A model generated the notes under the pieces. The model was not told the DNA's origin and did no database searches. It worked only from the letters and a program-made list of their open reading frames with translations. The position numbers and the translations under genes were made by a program. From assembly GCA_043811005.1 (NCBI GenBank), contig JBDRNO010000260.1, forward strand, positions 1 through 64,000: a stretch of 64,000 nt of DNA. The letters are read 5' to 3'. Shown here in pieces: positions 56,318 through 64,000 of this stretch (position 1 is the first letter of the stretch; the number at the start of each line of letters is the position of its first letter). This stretch comes from JBDRNO01 sp043811005 (GTDB lineage: Bacteria; Bacteroidota; Bacteroidia; NORP154).

Positions 56318-59300
56318 TCAATAAACAACAACCTTGACTGTATTAACGCTCCGGCTATTTTGTATAGTCAAAAAGTAAATCCCTTTATCGTGATTGCTTA
56401 TATCAATTATCTTATGACCACTTCCGGCTGATAAATGATCAATATAGATTATCTGTCCAAGTATGTTTTTTATCGATACGGAATAGTGGTCATTAATTTT
56501 ATTCGAAACCTCTATAATGAATAGACCGGAGTTGGGATTTGGATAAACAGGAAACAGGAAACAGGATCATAAATACCTATAATATCAGCAACTTCAAAAC
56601 TATCTGTTACGGTGCACCCCAAAGAATCTTCAATTACTACAATATAAGTGCCCCCAGTGATGCTGTCTAAATCTTCTGATGTTGCACTATTTGACCATGA
56701 AAAAGTATAAGGGGGTGTTCCTCCTGTAACAGTTAAGTCAATTGCACCGTTACCTATAGAAGAAGAATCATCAGTTACATTTACCGAAAGTGAAATAGAA
56801 CCGGGTTGGGTGATGGTTGCGCTGTCAATTGAAATACATTCCTTTGAATCTGTAACGGTTATTGTATATGTGTCTGCTACGAGTTCTGTAACATTTTGTG
56901 TTGTTTCACCGGTTGACCATAAATAACTATAAGGCATTGTCCCTCCGCTTGTTGTGACTGTAGCGGAACCATCATTTTCTCCGAAACAACTAACATTTGA
57001 AACATCTGTCAAGAGTGATATTAAATCGGGCTGGATAACAGTTGCGCCTGTTATGGAAACACACCCGCTTGAATCAGTTACGGTAATATCATAAGTTCCT
57101 GGAGCTAAGCCGGTAATGTTTTGAGTTGTATCTCCATTAGACCAGTTATATGTAAAGGGACTTGTTCCTCCGGAAACCGTTAAGTTAATTGCACCGTCAT
57201 TATCCCCATAACAGCTTACATCAGAAGTAACAGCAGTTAAAGAAGCAGCGTCAATATTGTTTATCAAAACCGTGTCTGTTTGAGTGTATCCCATGTTATC
57301 AGTAACTGAAACAAGATAAATTCCAGCTGTTAGCCCTGTAGCAGTTGCCGATGTTTGGTTTGACGGGTCATCCCATTGATAGGAATATGGCGGTATTCCG
57401 TCTGTTACGATAACGGTTGCACTTCCGTCATTACCGGAACAGGTAGCATCTGTTGAGAATATGGATAATATCATAGGTATGTTCTGAACGATATTAACTT
57501 CAAAATCATCAAAATAAAATCCGTCTTCCCTAAGGTACAGATCACTAACTATCCGGAATTTAATCAATATGCTTTGCCCTGCATAATCATCAAGATCTAT
57601 CTCTTCCAAAACCCATGATGTTTGAAACCCGTCATAAAGGGGCTTTCCCTGGTCCTGGTTGCTGTTTCCTGTTGTAGTGTATTTGCCGCAAAGGGGTGTC
57701 CATGTGCTTCCCCCATCTGCTGATGCTAAAACCTGGGCGTAATCATATCCCAGTTCTATTTCCCATCTCGCCCAATACGAAAGCCGGGCAGTTAAAGCAT
57801 CGGTCAGATCAATGGGAGTGGATAAGGTAATGGAAGTACTTGAGCTATTCGAATAGTTACCTGAAGGGGAATCGGTTATTGAACCGGAAGAGGTGTAGTA
57901 TATAGAATTACTAACTCCCCACCCGGATGTTGATGTCCAATTCGTCATGGTATTGCAATTGTCGGTAAGGATAGTGCTGATCTGCCCGTATGTGTTAGTA
58001 ATTGTGTCGGTATAGGTAAACAGCCCATTATCTACAGCGAGGACAAAACTAAATTGCTGTCCGTTTTGAATACTGGTATCCAGTGAGAAAGAAATAGAGT
58101 CGTACATTTCCTCCAAAAGGGTTAAAAACGGATATGATTTGGGGCTTCCAACGCTTGTAATTTCAGTTCCCAGGGGTTGAATTTCAACGGTAAAGGTTGC
58201 CGGGCTGTCTAATCCCAGCCGTTGTATCTTAAAATTGAAATAATCGTTTTGCTGGTTGAAGATTGAAGGAGACAAGTCTTCTACTATTGAGTATTTGCCA
58301 ACGAGGTGTGCAGCTGCTAAATTCTGCCACATATTGTCTTTGCATAAATCTATGATAGCAGAAGAAGGAGGCCAAAAGCCATAATTATCCGGTCCTGCTT
58401 CGGGTGTCATGGATATGATCTTATTTTTGGTGAATTGTTCTCCGTACATCCAATCATCAGTATCTCCGTTGGTGACATATCCTACTGTTTGGTCTCCTGT
58501 TCCAAAGATATAATCATTATCACGGGTCATGAGCCGGGCATAACTGAAAAAGATAGCAGAATCAGGAGTGAAGATGGATTGCTCATAACCCCAGGGATAT
58601 ATCAACATATTGCTGTAAGTATGGTAGTTTAATGTTATCAGGATCTCATGGCTTTCACAAAATTCTCTTATAATATCGGTTTCCGGTTCTGAGAAAGGCC
58701 CCGTGCCTCTGTATGTCTCGTCATTTGTGTTTGGAGAAGACCCATCGTTATCATACCCCCACATATAGCCGTAGTTACGGTTGAGGTCAACTCCGAAAGT
58801 GCCGTCACCGTTATTTCTCCTGTTTTTGCGCCACATACCGCCACCACTTGGGTTGGTGGTCCAGTTGTAGATATATCCGTCAGGGTTGATACAGGGGATG
58901 AAATACATTTCGGTGTTATCAACCAGATTGGTTACTTCATCGTCAGTGGCGTAGTTTTCCAGCAGGTAATACATATAAAATATCATCTGAGATATTGATG
59001 CGGGCTCCCTTGCGTGATGAAGTGCCGTGTAAAGCACCTCGGGTTCCGGTTCATTAATGGAGGGATTGTCTGATATTTTGACCCAGTAGATGGGTCTTCC
59101 TTCGATGGTGGTATTTGTTCCGATCTGTTGCCTAACGGTTATAATGGTTGGAAATTTGTATGCCATTGAGTCCAAATGGTCCAGCATCTCCTGGTAAGTG
59201 AAATATCCCCCCATTGATCCGAGGGTAAAGTTATCAGGAACAGGATAATCAACGCCAGAAGAGCAGCCATCTGAAAAACGTTTTTTTTTTGAAGATTTTT

Positions 59301-59673
59301 TATTGGTTGGCTCTCCCTCTCCGCCATCTGGCGTAAGGTCAGGGGTTGTGCTTGTGTCGTTCTGTCTTTGGTAATGCTCTACTACGTCATCAATCAGGAC
59401 ATCATACTTAAAACCGTTTGATTTGATAAGCTCTATCTCTTTATATGAAAAGTCAGATATAAAGAAAACACCTTTTTTGACCTCACCGTGATCTACTGCT
59501 ATTCCTAATTGCGACAGCTTAGCCAAGCCGTCTTTGCCAGTATATACTTTGACACGTGAGTATTTGGTTGTTTGTGAAAAACAAATACCGGTAGTAACCA
59601 TTAAGGCAACTATGGTAAAAGCGATTCTTGCGAATCTTTGTAATTGATGGAGATTTAGAACAGTTGTTTTCAT
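56318..59673 (-). CDS. M14 carboxypeptidase with SprB-like repeats; sorting domain out of frame
   Basis: The uninterrupted frame (56512-59673) gives 1053 residues. Signal peptide to about 33; M14 zinc-carboxypeptidase domain with LHHAREPASISQ near 215-226, GVDLNRNYGYMWG and LNYHTYSNMLIYPWGYE, and the catalytic Glu in MTPEAGPDNYGF; a jelly-roll module; then about four SprB-like repeats (SGGTSPFTYNWSNGDTTQNI). After GIYDPV three tandem copies of CCTGTTT (coding strand) shift the frame and it stops. With one or four copies the frame continues as VYPNPNSGLFIIEVSN to TVKVVVY (stop at 56318), a complete type A sorting domain. As sequenced, T9SS sorting should be lost. Confidence 0.85.
56545..56565. 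repeat. Tandem AAACAGG x3 in the carboxypeptidase gene
   Basis: Three perfect 7-nt copies (CCTGTTT on the coding strand). One copy, or four, keeps the sorting domain in frame; three does not. Since 7 is not a multiple of 3, each copy gained or lost switches the frame. Confidence 0.9.
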
Positions 59674-59748
59674 ACATCAAATGTACAACTTTTTTATTAT
59701 TTAATCTTAATTTTGATGGCATAAATAGAAATACACATTTTAATTTAC

Positions 59749-61071
59749 ATGCTTCTAATTTACACTCCCAAAATAACCGCCCGCCACAGATACATCTTTA
59801 AATTGATCTTCCGGGATATTCTAAGCATTGATATTAGAATTACCGTTGATGCCGGTGAATTAAAGTCTTATGACGGTCCAAAGATCAACTATTCGCAAAA
59901 CCCTGCTGGTACGGATGAGATATTCTTTTATTCAGCAAACCTGTTATCCGAAACAGGTATCAGCAAACAAAACATTACTGTAATTGATTGGAAAGACGGT
60001 AAGGCAATTTATCCCATCCCTCACACAAGTGATGTGCAGGACAACTCAGCCCTTCCTTTCGATCCTTTCGCGGCAAGCTTTTATTTAGTGAGCCGCTACG
60101 AAGAATACCCGCATCATAGCAGCTACAGGCACAAACGTTTCTGTCCCGAAGAAAGTTTGGCTTACAAAAACGGATTTCTCTCCAAGCCGGTAATAAATAT
60201 ATGGGTTAGAGAGATAGCAGAAATCATCAAATCCAAATACCCTGAATTTGCTTTTCCTGCAAGATCATATCAATATATCTCAACAATTGATATTGACAAC
60301 GCCTACGCTTTTCTTGAAAAAGGCATTATGCGTACAATTGGTGGCTTTGCAAGGTCTGTCCTTTACTTAGACCTGTACGAAGCCATAGATAGAATAAGAG
60401 TTCTTTCAGGACAGAAAAAAGACCCTTTTGATACTTATGAACTTCTTTTTCAAATCCAGCAGAAATATAACCTGAAACCCATTTATTTCTTCCTGCTTGG
60501 CGACTATGGATATAAAGATAAGAACGTCCCGTATAAAAGTAAAAAATTACAATCCCTGATAAACTCGATAAATGAATATGCTGAAGCAGGAATACATTTT
60601 TCTTATGGCTCGGGCAAAAATTCCGCTAAATTTAAAAATGAGGTCAACCGGCTGTCAGGGATATTAAATAAAGACATAACAAAAAGCCGCCAACACTTTT
60701 TGCAGTTATATTTTCCAGATACTTACAGAAACCTGATAGACGTTGGTATTACAGACGATTATACAATGGGTTATGGTTCACATATTGGTTTCAGGGCAGG
60801 TATTTGCACCCAGTTTTATTTTTATGATCTGGGCTTAGAGCAAGAAACCAATCTGAAAATCCACCCGTTTGCAGTAATGGACAGGACACTCAAAGATCAT
60901 ATAAAATTAGCTCCTGACAGGGTGGTTGCTCAAATAAAACAAATTATTGATGATGTAAAAAAAGTTGATGGAACCTTTATCAGCTTATGGCACAATCAAT
61001 CACTTTCCGGTTACAGAGAATGGGTCGGTTGGCGGGAAGTTTATGAGCAAATGGTATCTGTCTCTTGTTGA
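59749..61071 (+). CDS. Polysaccharide deacetylase-like protein
   Basis: 440 residues of the DUF7033/polysaccharide deacetylase-like type found in Bacteroidota. YTPKITARHRYIFKLIFRDI starts an N-terminal domain; YISTIDIDNAYAF (about 180-192) holds the Asp pair of the deacetylase-like barrel, and YGYKDKNVPYKSKKLQ, HFSYGSGKNSAK and ISLWHNQSLSGYREW follow. The DID and the late His are candidate metal ligands. A cell-envelope glycan role is inferred. It converges on the next gene with a 4-nt gap. Confidence 0.75.
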   Translation: MLLIYTPKITARHRYIFKLIFRDILSIDIRITVDAGELKSYDGPKINYSQNPAGTDEIFFYSANLLSETGISKQNITVIDWKDGKAIYPIPHTSDVQDNSALPFDPFAASFYLVSRYEEYPHHSSYRHKRFCPEESLAYKNGFLSKPVINIWVREIAEIIKSKYPEFAFPARSYQYISTIDIDNAYAFLEKGIMRTIGGFARSVLYLDLYEAIDRIRVLSGQKKDPFDTYELLFQIQQKYNLKPIYFFLLGDYGYKDKNVPYKSKKLQSLINSINEYAEAGIHFSYGSGKNSAKFKNEVNRLSGILNKDITKSRQHFLQLYFPDTYRNLIDVGITDDYTMGYGSHIGFRAGICTQFYFYDLGLEQETNLKIHPFAVMDRTLKDHIKLAPDRVVAQIKQIIDDVKKVDGTFISLWHNQSLSGYREWVGWREVYEQMVSVSC

Positions 61072-61075
61072 GCGC

Positions 61076-61846
61076 CTAAGCTTGTGTTTTATTCTTATCT
61101 TTTTCTTCCTTCTCTTTTTCATCCTCCCCACCACTGTATTTCTTATAAAACGCATTAACTTCCTCTTCAAGTTTACCATCTAATTGAACTTCAAGAGGTG
61201 GGGGTGAAGGATATTGGGGGGTGGTGTCTGAAATAAGCCGGGAGGGTGTTTCTTTATATTTATTCACAATATTATTTACCTGTGATAAAAGCATTTCATA
61301 TTCCTTTTCATTAAGATCTATTCCGAAATCAAGTGTTTTGCTTCCATTGACCATTCTAAAAACCCCCTTTTCTCTCAACTCTTTCCAACTCCAGTTGTCC
61401 AGCTTATTAACATAAAGATCTGTTGAACTATTCAGGTCTAAATATTTTTCTTTAGAAGTGTAAAGCCCGTAAAATTTTTTTTCACAAAAGCGATTATCTT
61501 TAACCTCAAATAGTTCCTCTCCAAACAGATGCCACAACCATTTTCTGGTAACCATCAAGAACGCAGCAACGGTTAATGCAATAGATACAGGGAATAGGGA
61601 TGGAATCTCACTCATTCTGGTAAATACCAAATAAACTAAAAATATTCCGCCAGGGATCACCGCAACCAAAAAAAAAGTAAGAATACCATTACCAAGCCAA
61701 TATTCACTTGATTTAATACTTATGCTCAACTTATCATCTCCCGCCTCCTGCGGGTTTGTGGAAGATGTATCAGTTATGATTCTGTGGGTTTTGTTTAACA
61801 TATTATGACTTCCCTTTTTCACTACTTCTAAAGCCGTGGATATCAT
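61076..61846 (-). CDS. Two-span membrane protein of unknown function
   Basis: 256 residues. A polar N-part (1-50), two membrane segments (GILTFFLVAVIPGGIFLVYL and SIALTVAAFLMVTRKWLWHL, about 54-106), a beta-rich cytoplasmic part (LFEVKDNRFCEKKFYGLY, FRMVNGSKTLDFGIDL) like bacterial PH-type domains, and a Glu/Lys-rich tail. No family assigned. ATGs at 61846 and 61801 are both possible starts. The 232-nt gap to gldE shows short GC-rich inverted words (near 61904-61920) but no gene. Confidence 0.55.
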   Translation of the reverse strand: MISTALEVVKKGSHNMLNKTHRIITDTSSTNPQEAGDDKLSISIKSSEYWLGNGILTFFLVAVIPGGIFLVYLVFTRMSEIPSLFPVSIALTVAAFLMVTRKWLWHLFGEELFEVKDNRFCEKKFYGLYTSKEKYLDLNSSTDLYVNKLDNWSWKELREKGVFRMVNGSKTLDFGIDLNEKEYEMLLSQVNNIVNKYKETPSRLISDTTPQYPSPPPLEVQLDGKLEEEVNAFYKKYSGGEDEKEKEEKDKNKTQA

Positions 61847-62078
61847 CCATTCAAAATACTATCAGAATATTAAAAAAAACAGTCGACTCTTTTACCAATT
61901 CCCGGCCGGAATTGACTGCTGTCATGGCATTAGGCCTGCTCCTATGCCTGCATAGGAACATAAATCATTGAAACATTAAAACTATCAAAAAAGAAAATTT
62001 TATATATAAAAATAAAATAAAGTTATTAACAAAATTTTATTAACCAAGAAATCAGAGGTTGTAAGAAAAAAGGAATGA

Positions 62079-63413
62079 TCAATCTGCAATCGTAACCTTT
62101 ACACGTTTAATACGTCTTTGATCAACTGCTTCTATTGCGAACACAAAATTTTCAAAAGTAATTCTTTCATCCTTTTCAGGGATTTTGCCTACGAGTTCTA
62201 ATATAAAACCTGCCAATGAATCAGAATCACCTTTAGCTTGCTCGAAGAAATTCCCTTCAATGCCTATAATTCTGCATAAATCATTGAGGGGTGTTTTTCC
62301 TTCAAAAACATAGTTTCTTTCATCTAATTTTGAATAAACCAGATCCCCGGTATCAAACTCATCACTTATTTCACCTACAATTTCTTCAATGATATCTTCA
62401 AGTGTCACAATCCCGGAAGTTCCTCCATATTCATCAACCACAATAGCTAAATGAATCTTTTTTTCCTGAAACTCTTTCAACAAATTATCTATTTTTTTGT
62501 TTTCAGGAACAAAAAACGGGGAACTAATCAGGGACTGCCATCTGAAGTTTTCCTTTTCGCTGAGAAAGGGAAGCAGATCTTTTATATATAAAATACCTGC
62601 AATGTTATCAAAATTTTCCTTGTAAACCGGGATTCGAGAAAAGCCGCAATCTAAAATTGTGGTTATCACCTTTTTGTAAGGGATTTCATAATCAATAGCT
62701 GTTATATCAACTCTTGCCTTCATAATTTGTTTAACATCTGTATTCCCAAACTCAACAATTCCTTTTAATATCTTATGCTCCTCTCTGAGTGCTTCTTCAG
62801 AAGTTATCTCAAGCACATCCGAAAGTTCATCAATTGAAATGCTATGAATTTTTTGCTCTATTTTTTTATGGATTATTGATGTTGAAGAAATCAATAAGTT
62901 GCTTACAGGGCTCAGTATCTTATCCAAAAACAAGATAGGGTATGCCATAAATCCTGCGAGTTTAACAGCATGTTGTGTAGCATAAACTTTGGGGATCACT
63001 TCACCTATCATTAATATTAGAAAAGTTACAGCAATAACCTGAAGAACAAAGGCAAGTACCGGGTATTGAGAAAAATTGAATTGTTTTAAAGCTATGTATG
63101 TTGACAAAATAATTATTGCCACATTAACAAAATTATTGGTAATCAATATTGTCGCCAATAACTGTTTGGGTCTTTCTAAAAGGTCAAGGATTATCCTGCT
63201 CGACTTGTTTTCAGAATTTCTCAGCCATTCAAAATTAGAAGGATTAAGAGAGAAATAAGCCACCTCTGCTCCTGAAATCAACGCTGAACAAATCAGCAAC
63301 AAAATCATAGCTGATAAAGCAATAAGTATTCCCAATGAAAATGGCTGTAAGAAAAAATTTAATGTGGTGAAAATCATCCACGAATAAGGTTCACTACAAT
63401 CGTTATCTTCCAA
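62079..63413 (-). CDS. gldE: Gliding motility-associated protein GldE (CorC/HlyC family)
   Basis: 444 residues. A DUF21-like membrane part with four spans (about 20-200; EVAYFSLNP, LIGEVIPKVYATQ-type segment), paired CBS domains (KARVDITAIDYEIPYKKVI; FQEKKIHLAIVVDEYGGTSG) and a C-terminal CorC/HlyC transporter-associated domain. Family relatives transport Mg or Co ions; GldE in Flavobacterium supports GldD in gliding/T9SS. gldD, often next to it, is not in the window. ssb lies upstream on the same strand, 101 nt away. Confidence 0.88.
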   Translation of the reverse strand: MEDNDCSEPYSWMIFTTLNFFLQPFSLGILIALSAMILLLICSALISGAEVAYFSLNPSNFEWLRNSENKSSRIILDLLERPKQLLATILITNNFVNVAIIILSTYIALKQFNFSQYPVLAFVLQVIAVTFLILMIGEVIPKVYATQHAVKLAGFMAYPILFLDKILSPVSNLLISSTSIIHKKIEQKIHSISIDELSDVLEITSEEALREEHKILKGIVEFGNTDVKQIMKARVDITAIDYEIPYKKVITTILDCGFSRIPVYKENFDNIAGILYIKDLLPFLSEKENFRWQSLISSPFFVPENKKIDNLLKEFQEKKIHLAIVVDEYGGTSGIVTLEDIIEEIVGEISDEFDTGDLVYSKLDERNYVFEGKTPLNDLCRIIGIEGNFFEQAKGDSDSLAGFILELVGKIPEKDERITFENFVFAIEAVDQRRIKRVKVTIAD

Positions 63414-63447
63414 AATGCAGGTTTAGGGTTAAATAAATGTAGTATAG

Positions 63448-63492
63448 TAGAGACGAGGCATCAGCCATCTGTCGGACAAATTGCCTCGTCTA
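63448..63492. repeat. GAGACGAG palindrome interrupted by a second palindrome
   Basis: Arms TAGAGACGAGGCA and TGCCTCGTCTA are separated by TCAGCCATCTGTCGGA plus a few bases, a degenerate copy of TCCGCCAGCTGGCGGA. This looks like one repeat nested inside another, between gldE and ssb. Confidence 0.65.
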
Positions 63493-63514
63493 TAAAACTC
63501 CAAACAATAATAAT

Positions 63515-63937
63515 TTAGAATGGTAAATCATCTGTTTTGTTGTCCGTGGAAGTTAGGTCGGCTTCTTCGGCACCTGTCGGTGTATCAGTTGGTTCTCCTT
63601 CTCCCCTTTTTGTGCTCAACATGGTCATCTTATCGGCAATAACATCAGTGGTGTATCTTTTGTTGCCTTCCTTATCTTCCCACGAACGTGTTCTGAGTCG
63701 CCCTTCAATATATGCTTTATCTCCTTTATGAAGGTATTTTTCAGTAACTTCTGCTAATCCCCTCCAGAGAACTATATTATGCCATTCTGTATGTTCTTTC
63801 TTCTCGCCATCCTTGCCTTTCCATGTTTCAGTTGTTGCCAAAGGAAACTTAGCAACAGGTACGCTGTTTTCGAGATATTTTACCTCAGGATCTCTTCCCA
63901 AATTCCCGATTAAAATTACTTTATTTACTCCAGCCAT
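63515..63937 (-). CDS. ssb: Single-stranded DNA-binding protein
   Basis: 140 residues. An OB-fold with NKVILIGNLGRDPEVKYLEN, WHNIVLWRGLAEVTEKYLHK and KGDKAYIEGRLRTRSWEDKE, a Thr/Asp-rich linker and the acidic tip DDLPF that recruits partner proteins. In Bacteroidota ssb and gldE are commonly adjacent. ATG 63937 is the first base pair of the family N-terminus MAGVNKVILIG. Confidence 0.95.
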   Translation of the reverse strand: MAGVNKVILIGNLGRDPEVKYLENSVPVAKFPLATTETWKGKDGEKKEHTEWHNIVLWRGLAEVTEKYLHKGDKAYIEGRLRTRSWEDKEGNKRYTTDVIADKMTMLSTKRGEGEPTDTPTGAEEADLTSTDNKTDDLPF

Positions 63938-64000
63938 AATTTAATAATTTTAGTTCCAGCCAACCAGAACAAGTTAATAATTTAATTGATTACAATGATC

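Overview
The window is about 64 kb of AT-rich chromosome from a member of the Bacteroidota. The evidence is the fused lpxC-fabZ gene, a porX-type response regulator with a PglZ domain, gldE, four secreted proteins with or formerly with type IX secretion (T9SS) sorting domains, a zinc-free L36/S14 ribosomal set, starts without Shine-Dalgarno sequences, and -7 boxes of the TAnnTTTG type. I saw no rRNA, tRNA, CRISPR array or prophage.

Layout. 0-1.6 kb: a sulfotransferase gene cut by an internally deleted IS4-family element. 1.6-3.7 kb: a multi-spanning TPR (TMTC-like) protein. 3.9-7.4 kb (minus strand): porX, tsaE, ald. 7.5-12.7 kb: a lipid A cluster (lpxD, lpxC-fabZ, lpxA), then efp and a second lpxD-like gene. 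13.0-15.1 kb (minus): a frameshifted lipoprotein and a frameshifted T9SS adhesin-like protein. 15.2-35.3 kb: one continuous str-S10-spc-alpha ribosomal block, rpsL to rplQ, with fusA, secY, map, infA and rpoA but no tuf. 35.4-40.4 kb: eno, a eukaryote-like gltA, and a UbiD-family decarboxylase. 40.6-49.7 kb: T9SS M1 peptidase, a small secreted protein, a BamA/TamA-like outer membrane protein, rmuC, a GWxTD lipoprotein and an rlmB-type methyltransferase. 49.7-54.1 kb (minus): a glycosyltransferase, a FeoB-associated Cys-rich peptide and feoB behind two palindromic operator candidates. 54.1-59.7 kb: a BNR-repeat T9SS protein, an unknown secreted protein and a large M14 carboxypeptidase with SprB-like repeats. 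59.7-64 kb: a polysaccharide deacetylase-like protein, a membrane protein, gldE and ssb.

The genes are mostly housekeeping; the unusual signal is in the repeats. (1) Degenerate arrays with strict 7-nt periodicity, often in inverted pairs that can fold as hairpins, lie in many intergenic gaps, run across stop codons, abut start codons, and enter genes (tsaE, and a 3x7 array that knocks the T9SS sorting domain of the M14 carboxypeptidase out of frame). One copy of a duplicated leader carries an extra 88 nt of heptamer hairpin that the other copy lacks, so there is an empty site and a filled site side by side. (2) A 15-nt motif, AAATTCCGATACAAT, recurs about ten times in gene leaders, usually 5-13 nt before the start codon. 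(3) Three families of short palindromes are scattered through spacers and, in frame, through protein genes (porX, glycosyltransferase, M1 peptidase, BamA-like), resembling the palindromic elements known from Rickettsia.

Several genes (rplB, a lipoprotein, two T9SS proteins) carry single frame breaks, some in homopolymers. Since rplB is essential, sequencing or assembly error is the simplest explanation for at least part of these.
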